A stretch of DNA of 64,000 bases from Agapetus fuscipes (GCA_951799405.1 OX637345.1:11594001-11658000), one strand, 5' to 3'; shown: positions 30,321 to 42,435, counted from the first letter of the stretch. Translations and numbers: made by a program. Notes: generated by a model from the sequence alone, not told the origin.

Positions 30321-31955
30321 GACAATTATTTAATTTCAGTCCATCGCATTTTGGTTATCTCTTGATTTTGTGGAAGCAAAGTAATTTTAGTAAGATGAAC
30401 CAAACTTGCGTTGTTTTGCACATTTTATCTGAGTGTACGCTTTTGCATAACACTCATATCTCATGCCATAGTAATTATGAATGTTTGATTAAAAAATAGG
30501 GCTTTAAGCACCATAGTGATCTAACTGAGAGAAAGAGGTAAACCTATATAAAGTGTTGGAAATACTCCCGAACAAAAATCAACAGAGTAACTTGTTTATG
30601 CGGCTCACATGGCGCGCTCCTCTCTGTCATACATTTTGATTAAAACTGTTGTGTATTGTGCATGGTATTTAGTGGCAAAACAGTTTTTAATGCAAAAAAT
30701 ATGTTCTACCATATGTATTTAAAAAAAAACAAGATTGACGCTTATGAAAGTATAATAAAAGTGGAGCTATACACTAGCTTACGGCATTGAAGCATACTAT
30801 AGGACAAAGCTGTCAGCCGGACCTGTCAAACACAATAGAATCAGAATATTCATGTGAAATCCTATGTTTTCTTGCTTTCCCCATCTTGTATTTCGACACC
30901 CAATCATTGCACATGCCAATATGTTTTGATTCTATGCCTTTGCGTCTATGTCTTATTTTAAAAAAATGATCAGAAAAGTGAAAGAAATTGTTGTGGAACA
31001 TTTTGCCTGTTGTTTGTTTATGTTGTTGATACAATGTTGCCGAAGTAATCTCCTTCTTCATTTATATTATCGTTAAACATTATATTTTCTATGATTTGTG
31101 GTCAAACCATCGTTAGGACAGACAAACGACGAGATAGATGATGAGTTTATATTGGTTATAGCCATCGATCAATGTCCAAGAGGTATGTGGCGCATCAAAT
31201 CAGTTAACATATTCTACATTATAAAATATTGTCATATTTATTAATATTCTACAATTATTATCTTTTTTATTTACAGCTTATTACAATGCTACTAATGTGT
31301 GTGAATCCACATTAATCAGCTTGTATATTGCTGTTATCTAATATCTAATTTTTTCATCGTATACCTGTTTGTCCGTGGCACATGCATTACTGGCACGTGC
31401 ATTATTGGCATATGCATTACATGCATGGGAAATCACTAACACGCCATCTATTTTACATATTGATCAATGGTTATAACATTGACAACTCTTCGTCTTCTTT
31501 TCCATTCAAGATTTTGTCTCACATCTTAGCCGTAAAGAACCATAGATATTGTAAAAAATAAGAAAAAAGCCTTGAGTGGAAAATTCAGTGAATCAGTGAG
31601 TCAGCGTTTTGTCAGATCCCTAATATTATTTATTTAAGTTGTCTTATTATTATTATTATTATTATTTGTTTGTTTGTTTTTTTAACATTCCAGACGTAAA
31701 GTTGTCACTTAGTTTTAATTCCTTTTGTTTGATTATGAAACCCCTTGTTTGTTTGCATAAAAAAAACAATAACATTCTAATTTTTCTTCTGCATTTACTG
31801 TCATTACGGCGATCATTCTGGCTATAGTATTGCCGTTTTTACTTTTTTTGATGATTTGTAAAACTCTTGTATACGGCTACACGCATTGTACTAAACTTCT
31901 GGCGCCATCTTGTTATATGTCAATTAAAACAGTTCAACTTGAAGTTAGCCGTGTT
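30321..31955. other. Intergenic, no recognised element
   Basis: AT-rich. A short repeat of GCA(T/C)(A/G)TGCATTA around 31,380-31,430 and an ATT run near 31,650 are the only structure seen. Confidence 0.4.
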
Positions 31956-31959
31956 GGTG

Positions 31960-32165
31960 CTATTCATATCGCCATGCAATGCAAGCATTGAAGTGGGGGA
32001 TGCCCCAGCTGCCGAGGGGGTTGGTTCTCATTTCTTCTAAAGTATTTTGGGTTTGAAATAAAAACTGAAACGGGAAATAATTTTTGAGACACTCTTGGTG
32101 GTGATGGACCCTTAGCCCTCTGCCATGAAACACAAGCATTCTACCAACTAAGCTATTGACCGAAA
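31960..32165 (-). repeat. SINE-A fragment
   Basis: GAAGTGGGGGATGCCCCAGC body and a degenerate tRNA-like head (CAACTAAGCTATTGACCG) at the right. Confidence 0.5.
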
Positions 32166-33149
32166 AAAACAAATAAATTATCCTAATATTTACTTTTTCT
32201 AAGAAAAGTCTAAACGGCGATGCTATGATAATCGGCAGTCATCGGTAGAAGTTGCTCTTGTAGAAAATTGTAGAATGTCTTTGTTTTTTGTAGTGAATTT
32301 TGAAAAGAAACTAAAAATTATGTCTTCATTAAGTTTTGAACTGAGAGTTCTGAGATTCGTTATTTAATCTAAATCGGCACATTATATTTATTTTGTACTT
32401 TTTAAGTTTTCGGAAATTTATATTTTTGTATGCAATATTAATGATGATTGTATCTCGGCTTTGTCCCCGAACCCCGTGTAACTTTTGTTTTTGTTGAATA
32501 TCACGGAGGATTGCAAGAGTTACGCTGGGTTTGACGGATAACGTTGGTTACGTAGTGACGCGACTATCATTATAGTGTTTTAGTTTTGATGATAGAGAAA
32601 GGTGTGAGAGAAGAGGGGAGTGTATTGAAGAAATTATAATTGTATGTCATCTTTGAAGAGAGTTACTGCAAATGGCATTATTGAAGAGAGTTATTGAAAA
32701 TGGCGTCTTTGAAGAAAGTTACTAAAATGGATACAGCAAATATTTTAAGCAATGTTGTGTCGATCGTTTGTTAATTTATTTTTTCTATAGACTTAGGGGA
32801 CATAAGTGTTCCTAACTTCACACCACTGTTCCACTGACAGTTGACAGCTAACCCCAATAACATAACAATGATAATTATCATTAATTATAATTAACGGATT
32901 TGAGTTATCGTAAGTTCTTCTATAATTTAAAATTGTACTAAAAATATCTGAACCATGTCTCAATAATCTGTTGAACTTTGGCAGCTATTGTCTGGTCGGC
33001 AAATGTTTGACAGCTATTGTCTGGTCGACAAATGTAGTTTGCCTCCATTTCTTTTGTTGTAAGCAAAGTAGCACGCTTCTCAAATACTGATTTCTGCTTT
33101 GCACACTCACAGTGCCAAAGCGAGCTTCCCGAACACACCCTTTAACGTA

Positions 33150-33445
33150 AAAATAAGATGGCATGTTATTTTGACAGAAAGTAAAGTAATGTAACATGTA
33201 ATTTTGACAGTAAGTAAAGGAAGATGACATAATTCCATTGTGATATAAATGAAGGAAGATAACAACGCCATTTTGACAGCAAGTAATGGAAGATAACGTA
33301 ACGCCATTTTGACAGCAAGTAATGGAAGATTACATAACGCCATTTTGACAGTAAGTAAAGGAAGATAACATAACGCCATTTTGACAGTAAGTAAAGGAAG
33401 ATAACATAAAGCCATTTTGACAGCAAGCGAAGATGACATAAAGTT
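33150..33445. repeat. 36-bp minisatellite
   Basis: The motif A(C/A)(G)CCATTTTGACAG recurs at 33265, 33301, 33337, 33373 and 33409, exactly 36 apart, with degenerate units to about 33,150. Because 36 is a multiple of three, the minus-strand frames read as 12-residue repeats (LLTVKMALCYLP); these are not genes. Confidence 0.85.
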
Positions 33446-33819
33446 AGTTGGTCTTCAATAGGCAATCCCTCTTGGTTTTTTGGACTCTGAGAATGATTAA
33501 ATTTGTATTGGTAATTAATATTAATGAAATAAATAGTTATTTTTAAAGTAAATGATAATGATAATATATTGTAGCGTAGGACATTTTATATATTTGATAT
33601 ATGATTATATTTGTAGAGGTTTTTATACTTATAAAGATTTTATACTTTATATACGAAATAATGAAGGAAAAAAACACACACACACAAAAGAAATCAAGTG
33701 TAATTATATGAAGAAATATCTCTATACTTCGATTTGTTGTTTTATTTTGTATCACTTCCCAGTATTCCTATAAGCAGCAGAGTCGTACACATTGATTTTC
33801 ATTGGCTATACTTTTGATT

Positions 33820-33925
33820 CCCCACCGAAAGGGGAAATCAATTCTGACACCCTCGGTGGGATTCGAACCCGAGCTCTCGGCATGGAATGCAAGCACTCTA
33901 CCAACTGAGGTATCAATCGGACAAA
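33820..33925 (-). repeat. SINE-A tRNA-like head
   Basis: Inverted head with a good B box (GGTTCGAATCCC) and A box; the body is missing. A tRNA-like pseudogene rather than a tRNA. Confidence 0.6.
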
Positions 33926-34534
33926 CCGGGTAAAAGTTGTTTTGTCTGATAAGGGAGTAAACACTGCAGTTACAATTTATTTTTCATTTTTCTAATTATA
34001 GAAGCAGATTGAAGAGGTCTGAAGTCCAGCAGGGTATTGAAGGAGGCTGTAGAGAAATCAAGAAACAATAATATTTTTTAACTATCTATTACTTAATACT
34101 TTAATTAATAGGAACTCATAACAAATTAAAATTATAAAACTTAACAAAAAAACAATACTTATCTCAATAATCAAAAGAAAGTAAACTCTTTTCTTAAATC
34201 ACAGAAAGTATCGGTAATCAGATCATGTAAATCAGTAGAGGGGATAGTTCATACAAATATCAATAGATATTTGAAGACTACAGAGGAAAAACAAGGAATG
34301 TCAGCAAAAATAAGAAAATAATCTACTAATGCTATCTAGTAGCATCTGTGTGTATCTAAAGCTCTGCAAAATTTGTAATGCAACAACAGTCACTGTTACA
34401 GCTTATGGGCATATTTCCGGTTCTTTGTGACAGGCAATAACCAAGAGAAATACCTACTCACTTTCAAATTTATAATTTTGATTTACTCAAAATATTCTTC
34501 AACTGACATTCCTTGATCGTCCTCAGCTGTAGTC

Positions 34535-34540
34535 TTTATT
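34535..34540 (-). terminator. Poly(A) signal of astacin A
   Basis: AATAAA on the minus strand about 95 bases past the astacin A stop codon. It is the first such hexamer downstream. Confidence 0.5.
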
Positions 34541-34635
34541 TACTACTTAAAGTATTGTAAATAAGAAAACTGAAATTTACACTTCGTACTTCTAAAAGCA
34601 TAACCTACAAAATTGTCTAACTAATCTTACGTCCA

Positions 34636-37600
34636 TCACCGCCACTCTTCAAAGTTGAAGAATGCCGGCAGGAATTTCCTCCACGGGAACCCTTCAGTCA
34701 ATTCTCCTTCCGGCTCTTGTGGATCCTGCTTCTCTCCGTCGTCCATCATCCTCGGCTGCGGTCCTTCATCGTCATCCTCTTCCTCATCACTGGATTCATC
34801 CGACGAAGTTTCCTTCACCAATTTTGCCGACGGTTTGATCTCTGCGCTGTCTTGTTGCGCGTAAACCGGCCTATAAGGTGTCGGACCAACTGTATGCTTC
34901 AACACACCGTTTCCTTGCGTATACTTTGAACTGTACAAGTTGGTTTGCGGAGCTTTCTTTTGGATCTCTTCTGAGTTGTCTTCGCTTGATTCCGGTTTCC
35001 TTTTTGTTGCTCTTTGCAGGTAGTGTTGGAGTCTCTGTCTTTGTTGTTGGATCAGACCTTCGTGTAGCTTGCTGAGGGCGTTGTCTTGCAGCTCTAAGTG
35101 TTGCTGGCCGGATGGGTCACTGAAACCGCCAAATTCACTGCCACCACCGCTACCGCCTCCTCCCCCGTCACATTTGTACATGCGGTTTAGTTTGAGAGCA
35201 TCCTTGTCGCTCATGCCTGCGCGCTGCCCTATAGTCGCTTGTTCGTCCTTAAAAATATAATACAATCCATTATTAGAAATTACATTCCAATTCTAACCTA
35301 ACTAAATCTTACTTTTGATTTTTTTTAGTTGCGTGGTGATGAGAAGCAGGTTTTAGGTTTGACAATTAAGTAATAATTCATAATAATGAAACATTATTGA
35401 ATAATTACCCAATGACATCTGTTGAATCATCAAAGTTATATAAGTTGAAATAAAACTTATCATCAAAGGCTGGATGGGAATCCAACTAGTGTTATTACAT
35501 TCCAAAGAATTGACTACATAATTATATTGGTTGATAGAAAGCGATAAAACATGGCCACAGTCAGCTGATCTGTCTGCCAAATGTTCTTCATAAAATTACC
35601 ATCAAAGTAGTGCAATTCTTGCCAAACTTCCCTGAAGCAGGCGTGGCATTGGTTAAGTGAAGTATTTTTCAAAGTATGAGATCAAGGGTGATCATCAAAA
35701 GATCAATGACACTCTAAAACTCTATCTTCATCCAGGATAAAATCCCTTATTGTCTTTGGCTTTGTTGACTGACCTTGAGAGGGACGATGGTCTTCTTGCC
35801 GTTCTTGGAGAAGGCAAACTGGCTGTAGTGCAGCACGCTGTCATAGTCGTAGGGGACGCCAAAGTCCGTGCTCACCAGGCTGTTGTACTTCTTGAAGTTG
35901 TTCTCACGACCTGGAACATGCAAGCAATGCTTCTATATATTTTTTTTAAGAAATCCTGTGCAGGAGACTCCCTAGATTCTAGGGACCTTAGGGGTCTATG
36001 ATATTTGTTGCAGTGCCGCAGAGGTGTTTACGAGCTTGGTCATCACTACAAAGCGCCAATACTCAAGCAAGACCCAGTTGCTGTAAGGCTGGATGAACCT
36101 TTAGTGATCGGTTTTTGGTAAAGGTTATATGAATTTTTTCAACCCAGCGAAGAATATATTTGGAAATAAAAATGGTATTTTTTTGGGCTCCGCCGGGATC
36201 CGAATCCACAACCTTCCATTTACGAGTCTGAATTTTTGCCACTTGACTACGGACTGATCCAAGAAATGCCAACGACACGCGGACGCGGTGTACCTAAGCG
36301 GTCACCCATCCAAGTACTATCCGCGCCCAATGTTGCTTAACTTCGGTGATCTGATGAGAACCGGTGCTTTCAACATGGTATTGTCGTGGACGCATGCATC
36401 AGAGAGTGATGAATGTTGAGGAGATAACATGATGACAGATGATTGCACACGCAATGCATTCTGCCTGATTTATTTTTGCATTACCATACAAAGCTTTCAT
36501 ACACTACTATTATAGACCTCCGATCTGGCGCCAGATAGAAATATCCATAGACAAACCGGGCGGAACGCATTTAGCGTGAAAAGACTCTTATGACATGGTT
36601 GAGTATTCACTCAATGTTTTATACTTGGGATAGTATTTTGATTTCCGTTGTGCTTTAATTTGTTAGCAGGACAGCCCTTCCTTGACTTATGGGTTGGTAT
36701 GAGGCTGACCACCCATACTGTAAAAAATGGTTCACTTTGCCAATGTCACCCCTGTGTCAGGGAAGGTCGGCAAAAGTTGTAGGGCTTATGTTCATTTGAG
36801 GTTTGGATTTTATTTGTAAACGTACACATTCAGCATGTGTAAGTGCGAACTACACGTATTTGTGGGCATGCATTTGAGAACTTTAAATGAATAGATCCTT
36901 GCAACTTAGATTAAAGATTATAGACAGATAGCTGTTACTTCTTTCTCCCTCTGACAGTTCACTATTTCATCATTCAGAGACAGGACAGCTACAAGCTGTT
37001 AGTTCTTTCTCCCTCTGACAGTTTACTATTTCATCATTCAGAGGGTAATTTGTGAGTTGCCGCAAAAGTTTTAACAGCAAATGCTCTGACCATTGATTAT
37101 GTTATCCCATACAATCTTGACATAGTCGTCCCTCTTGGTGTGGCTCTGCATGTGGAAGAAGCCGAGAGCGTGCAGCATCTCGTGCACTATGGTGCCGTGT
37201 CTCATGCAGCCCAGGCCTGGGGGGTGCGGGGCCAGGTTCAGGAGCTGGGCCCCGCGACCTTGGTAACCCACGTGGGAGTAGCAACCAGCTGGGGTGCCCT
37301 GCAATAATAAAAGAGAAGTTGTGATGTTTGTGTTTTTTTTTTGTCTACCCCCCCCTCCCCCCTGTCGACGAGAAAACTTTGTGACGATGATCTTCAATTT
37401 TCCAAAACCTGCCCCCCGCTAGATTTGATCTTGGGTACGCCTTTGTCAGGTATACGAGTATATATTAAACTTGTACTCCAAGCTTCTGTTTTTTTAACGT
37501 TAAAAAAGGCATCCTGAATCTAACAGGAAGTTTTTTTACCGACTTTTTGGGTTCACTATAAAATGTTGCAATCTTTGATCAATATTGTATTGAAAAACTG

Positions 37601-40069
37601 AAAAACACTGATATCATCTTTTGTAGGCACCTAATTAACACCTAAATTACAACCTTTCTGTATGTAGGTAGGTAGCTATCTTCTTTTGAAATATTATTTG
37701 TGTTTAATGTTATCAAACATTTTAAAAGTTATTTGAGACAATAACTCTGACAGTATAAAGTACTTTTTTTAAAAGTTGAATCGTCTTTTTAAACCTAAAG
37801 ATCTTCAGAGTACTTACTTAGTTAAAACTACAATTCAATGAAAAAGCATCGTTAACAGATAGTCTAATATGTTAGCATTGTGTTGCTTTGTGTCACCTGT
37901 ATCTTCACGTAGTTGTCATCTCCGGCTTCCTTTTCTCTGAACTTGACGCAGGAAGACCTCTCCAGATCTGACATCCCGTCCATGATGGCTGAAATCTGTT
38001 CAGCATCTGCGGAAGACAAACAGAAAAAGTGATACGGTAACAATATTTCATGAAACCGACTCTAAAAAAGTGTCATGTGTAAGCCAAGATAGGAGTTGCA
38101 GCCAGGAGCTTGTGCTGACACATTACAATGATTTATTTTATGTTCGAAGTGCCAAAATAATGTGTATTCTACAGGGGGAACAAAAAAAGTCACTTTTTCT
38201 CCAACTTTCTTAGATTTTTTGTCTTATGGATGAATTGATGAATATTTCAATGTAATACCTAGGTATGTATATATTTATTATTTAGATGAAATTATATGTT
38301 TAATTTTTCTGAAAGAAAGGAAAAGAGATATTTAAAACCCAAATATGAGTATTTCTGCAAATCTACTGTATCTATAAAATCTATAAGATAGGTTTGATAA
38401 GATAAACTACCATTTGAGATTTATATTTAATTCATGTCCACAAGTAAACAAAGTTTTAAAAAGGCTCTTAAGCCGTGCATTGTGTTAAATAAATAAACAC
38501 ATGCAAGTTTGTACTTACACAAGCCACACTTGTTCTTACAAAATAAGACATAATCCTCAAATTTGGGCTGAAGAAGACTATGACAAAGTGCACTTACTGA
38601 AGTCCCTCTTGTTGATGGCATACACCACCGTCTTCTCGGGCCACCGCTTGCTGACATCATTGAGGCCGTTCCTCTGGTGCGTCTGCGCCCCGGTGGCTGC
38701 GAGCATCTCCACCAGCGCACTCCGCTGCCTGTCCGACAGCAGGATATCACCCTCGAACTTGCCCGACTGCTCCCAGGGGTTCTGCGGAGAGTCCAGGGAT
38801 ATCTCTATCTCTGTAGAACAAATAATGTATATTATATGATGATTATAATGTAAAAAAAAAAATACAATAGACTTTCACAGTGTGAACCACCAAACCCTAA
38901 CAAATATAATGTATATTATGATTATTGACATATCAAAGATTGGTTGAGGTTCAAAATGTTGATTGTTGAAAAACGGATCCATAATGCAAAAAATGCAACT
39001 GAGCTATACATATAGTGTAACTTCTTGTCTGCGTTATCCCCAAAGGGTTTGCATGTGGCAATTCAGACCTATTTATTTTTACAGGCAAGGGGGCTGGCCT
39101 CACAATGACCATTTCAGTTTTAGTGACGATTTCCCTTCCAAGAGGGCTGATTATTAGGTATCATTTGTTGTGAAGGCTAAGTAAGCCTTGTTGGTATTAT
39201 TTTTGGGTTTCAAAAAAACACCAAAAGCGGAAATCATTTCTGACACCCTCGGTAGGGATTAAACCCTTGCTCTCGGCATGGAATGCAAGCATTGTACCAA
39301 CTGAGCCATCGACCGGACTTTTTACGAGCTTGATCTTCCTTATAAAGTGCCAATTCCCAAGCAAGACCCAATTGCTGTAAGGTTGGATGGACCTTTGGTG
39401 ACCGGTCTATAATAATAATAGGATGATTCATTTGGTGAGCGCTGCTTTTGCGTGAATTACACCTCAAGAGCCCTCTGCGAGCTTGGTTGTCGCTGTAGAA
39501 AGCGCCAATTCTCAAGCAAGATCCAGTTGCTGTAAGGCTGGATGGGCCCTTAGTGACTGGTCTTTGGTAAAGGAATATGATTTTTTTACCTGGCAAAGAG
39601 CGTATTTGAAAATATAAATGGTATTTTTTTTTTGTGCTCTGCCGGGTTCAAACCCACAACGTTCCATTTACGAGTTAGAAATGTTAACCACTATACCTAC
39701 TCTTTGGTAAAGGTTTTATAAATATTAAACCCAGCGACGAGCATATTTGAAAATATAATTACCTAGATATTTTTGTGCTCTGCCGGGCTTCGAACCCACG
39801 ACCGGTCCAAAGTGCCAGTAAAAGGAGTAGGAGTTGATCATAACATATTTTAGTTGTTGTCTTCAAAGGGACTGAAAAAGGGGTAGAAGAATGCATAGAT
39901 ATATTGGTTGTTGTCTCTGTAACCCACCATCATCTGGCTCCGCATCCACCGTGGCCTTGAGGAAGTTGTCGAACTCCCGGAGCTGCGAGGGCGGCACTGC
40001 AGTGGGACGCGCTGACGAGGAGGACACCAACATTGCCGACAAACAGCACAGCAACACGCACGCCACCAT
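34636..40069 (-). CDS. Astacin-family zinc metalloprotease A with long acidic C-terminal extension
   Basis: Exons in coding order: 40069-39928, 38810-38598, 38006-37897, 37298-37091, 35910-35774, 35247-34636. All are GT-AG with consistent phases; the product is 473 aa. Residues 1 to about 23 form a hydrophobic signal peptide (MVACVLLCCLSAMLVSSSSA). The propeptide carries FEGD, the family's aspartate-switch motif. The catalytic domain has HEMLHALGFFH with zinc ligands His194, His198 and His204 and the base Glu195, plus four Cys in the expected places. The Met-turn reads SVLHY, with Leu251 in place of the usual Met. The family domain normally ends at KLNRMYKC (Cys296). Here 177 more residues follow: Gly/Ser-rich, then Gln/Arg-rich, then a run of Asp/Glu. 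The start ATG lies 9 bases inside an exon whose acceptor is at 40,079-40,080, so the 5' UTR is spliced. Likely secreted. The substrate is unknown; hatching-enzyme-like or digestive/seminal roles are all seen in this family. Confidence 0.9.
35365..35550 (-). repeat. SINE-C fragment in astacin A intron 5
   Basis: ACCCAATGACATCTGTTGAA and downstream, degenerate. Confidence 0.5.
36010..36262 (-). repeat. SINE-B (GCTCGTAAA subtype) in astacin A intron 4
   Basis: tRNA-like head GTCCGTAGTCAAGTGGC, body with GACCAAGCTCGTAAAC, then CACCTCTGCGGCACTGC. This 3' end differs from the CR1-tailed copies. Confidence 0.65.
36268..36391 (-). rRNA. 5S rRNA-like sequence (probable pseudogene joined to SINE-B)
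   Basis: Minus strand reads GTCCACGACAATACC through TCACCGAAGTTAAGCAAC, GTACTTGGATGGGTGACCGC to GTGTCGTTGGC, matching metazoan 5S rRNA along its length with substitutions and a short insertion near the 3' end (CGCGTCCGCGTG). It lies 5 bases upstream of the SINE-B tRNA head in the same orientation. One isolated copy, so a retrotransposed or SINE-associated 5S rather than part of the 5S array. Confidence 0.75.
36672..36935 (+). repeat. TAIL, full length, in astacin A intron 4
   Basis: Starts CCTTGACTTATGGGTTGGTA, includes GCCAATGTCACCCCTGTG, ends GCAACTTAGATTAAAGATT. Confidence 0.75.
38395..38550 (-). repeat. TAIL fragment in astacin A intron 2/exon 2 edge
   Basis: Inverted TAIL 3' half, degenerate (ATTCATGTCCACAAGTAAAC, GTAAGTACAAACTTG inverse). 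Confidence 0.4.
38990..39410 (-). mobile_element. Chimeric SINE: SINE-B body fused to SINE-A (astacin A intron 1)
   Basis: Same composition and same junction as 4,972-5,348: GATCAAGCTCGTAAA on the minus strand followed directly by GTCCGGTCGATGGCTCAG. Confidence 0.65.
39411..39820 (-). repeat. SINE-B copy plus an extra head (astacin A intron 1)
   Basis: Begins with the inverted CR1-like 3' end after ATAATAATA. The tRNA-like head region is repeated at 39,600-39,700 and 39,710-39,810 (CTCTGCCGGG(T/C)T(T/C)(A/G)AACCC). Confidence 0.65.
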
Positions 40070-40104
40070 CCTGAACACCTGGAAAATAATATGCTGGTAG
40101 ACAC

Positions 40105-40240
40105 AAATAAGCTACACATATATTGCAACTTCTTACGGCATGGTCCCAGAAATGGTCACATGTGACGTGTGGAACGTATTTACTTGTAAGGGGGCCGGCC
40201 TTACGCCTACCACTTCAGTTGAAGTGGGGTCTTTTGTCTC
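40105..40240 (-). repeat. SINE-A 3' half, just upstream of astacin A exon 1
   Basis: AAGCTACACATATATTGCAAC through TACCACTTCAGTTGAAGTGG. Confidence 0.6.
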
Positions 40241-40327
40241 TATTTCATAAAATGATAGACAACCTTTTAAAAAATGCATCTGTTTTTTAAAAAAAATATA
40301 GATACTCATAAATATAGATACGATAAA

Positions 40328-41136
40328 TGGAGATACTCTGGGCAGCCACATCGAGGCGTGACCACCTTCTGGTGAATAGAGTACCACTCTCCATAGGAGG
40401 TAAGCTAATCCAGCCTTCTGATTCGGTAAGACTTCTAGGAGTCTTACTGGATCGTAACCTGACACTAGATAGGCAAATAGATGCCACAATAGCTTCTTCT
40501 TTTTTTTCGCTTCGCCAAATAAAGGCAATAAGAAAATGTCTGCCGTCAGATGCGGTTAAGACCCTGGTGAGTGCGTTTGTGAGAGAGATCGGATTGACTA
40601 TTGCTCGACGCTTTATAGTGGTCAGCCGAAGAAACAGTTTAATCGCTTTCAATCTGTGTTGAATTCGGCAGCAAGACTCATATTCGGGATTCCCAAATTC
40701 GCTCACATCACCCCGCTGTTAAAAAAACTTCATTGGCTTCGTTTCCCGGAGAGGGTGGTCTTCCGTGTTTGTTTAATGGTATATAAAGCCATCAATGGCT
40801 TGGCCCCACCTTATCTGGCTGATATGATTTCACCTGTTGAAATGGGTGTTAGGAGGCAGACACTCAGATCTGCGGGTGATGGAGTAGTCAATTTGGTTCA
40901 GCCGCGCCGTCAGATTCGTACAAACTTCGGAGACCGCGCTTTCCGTGTTGCGGGGCCGGTGGAGTGGAACAGACTGCCACCCGGAGTGAAGAACTCCAAA
41001 TCTGTGGGTGTATTTCGAGGAGCACTCAAGGCACACTTGTTTAGAAAATCTTATCCATGATCGGAGAGGGCCCTTGAGGTGTGACACACACAAAAACGGC
41101 GCTCTCTTATCATGTGTAATTTAAAATAAATCAGCC

Positions 41137-41168
<32 letters not shown>
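40328..41168 (+). mobile_element. CR1/L2-like LINE, 5'-truncated copy 1 (frameshifted)
   Basis: Codes the ORF2 C-terminus (LLGVLLDRNLTLDRQIDATI, KLHWLRFPERVVF, NRLPPGVK, HLFRKSYP). At about 40,582 it has GAGAGA where copy 2 has TGTC, a net +2, so the frame splits into 40,327-40,662 and 40,656-41,060. The 3' end is CTTGAGGTGTGACACAC, AAATAAATCAGCC, then (ATT)n at 41,141-41,168. About 99% identical to copy 2 by eye. Confidence 0.8.
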
Positions 41169-41170
<2 letters not shown>

Positions 41171-41171
<1 letters not shown>

Positions 41172-42435
41172 CTGGCTTAGTTTTTAAATTACAGCTCTGT
41201 AAAATTCGCCCATTTTCGATTTCCGCTAAAACAGCTCATTTTTTTTATTTAGGCGGATGTGACGTCAATGGATCTCACGATGTATGGAGTGTACCGTTAG
41301 TTTTTCTAAGACCGATGGATCCATCTACGTAATTTTGACGTCACAGCGTGTTTCTTCGGTCCCAATGCGTTTTGGCGGAATTCAAATTCTCGACATTTTA
41401 TTTTTGAAAATTATCAATGATATTTTTATTTTTACTATATAAAAAATATATGGTTGTGATCCTTGAAATTTACTCTACACAACCATTGTATTTTAAACCG
41501 TTTTCCCCACCACTGCAATTACCCTAACAGCAAAACAGATTATTTTTGACACCCTGCGTGGGAATCGAACCCTGGCTCTGGTTTTCGCAGCCAGTGTTTG
41601 ACCAATGAGTTGTGTTGTTCGACGTGGGAAGCCTTGGTCCATCAAAGCTATCCAACAAAGTCAGAAGCAGCCCGTTGCTCCCTGCTTTCAAGAGCATCTT
41701 CCAGCATTCTAGCAAATGACTTCAGTTTTATTTGCTAGAATGAAATAGACTTCAAAAATCCCATCTAGGAATTAATAATTGGCCGAGTTATGAATCTATT
41801 TAAAAAAATCTAAGTTGCAAAGATATGTTAACATTTAAGGCTCATATTTAATGCATATCCACAAGCAGGCTCATGTAAGTTCGCGCTTATATAGAGTATA
41901 TATAGATAGGATGAAACTAAGAAATCTTTCCAGAAAGTTGGTAGCTTTGAGACTCACGCCTGCGTTAACTTTGTGTGCACTCGTTAATAAATCTTTTGAT
42001 CAGTGAATTTGACAATTAGGCGATGTGGTGGTTTCGTTATTTCCGCGATCGCTCACTGTTCATAACTGGCTGGAAGTACATAGCGCTTTCCTTATCTCCC
42101 TTTGCAAGAAAAACCACCACGTCGCTTTGGTTACTCGCCTTGAGAATTACTGCACGCCAAAGCGAAACGTCGGCAGATAAAAAAATTGCAAATAGACCAT
42201 GGTCTCACCCGAAAAACAAAAAAAACAATTTGTTAACAATATTATCGTCACTTACTTGTTTCTCACGTCTATTCTGTGTTATCCTCTCTGCTTCATTGTT
42301 TTCTCTCACTTTTTATTTATCAATACTAGTAAATAGTACTCTTATATTTTCATTTTGATTCATTTCACTTAAAATAAACTGTAAGCACTCGGTTATACTA
42401 TTATTATAGATATGTTTTTTCCTCTTGAGAGTACA
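41171..42435. other. Repeat fragments and unassigned sequence
   Basis: A degenerate SINE-A head at 41,540-41,630 (TGGGAATCGAACCCTGGC) and an inverted TAIL fragment at 41,803-41,890. The rest, including an open stretch at 42,023-42,358, is unassigned. Confidence 0.4.

Noticed and set aside
33107..33465. Hydrophobic repeated peptides on the minus strand (LLTVKMALCYLP)
   Set aside because: Produced by the 36-bp minisatellite; no start, context or conservation.
34655..35260. Plus-strand frames opposite astacin A exon 6
   Set aside because: Complementary-strand shadows of the low-complexity tail.
37102..37284. Arg-rich 60-codon minus-strand frame over astacin A exon 4
   Set aside because: Shadow of the true astacin frame containing HEMLHALGFFH.
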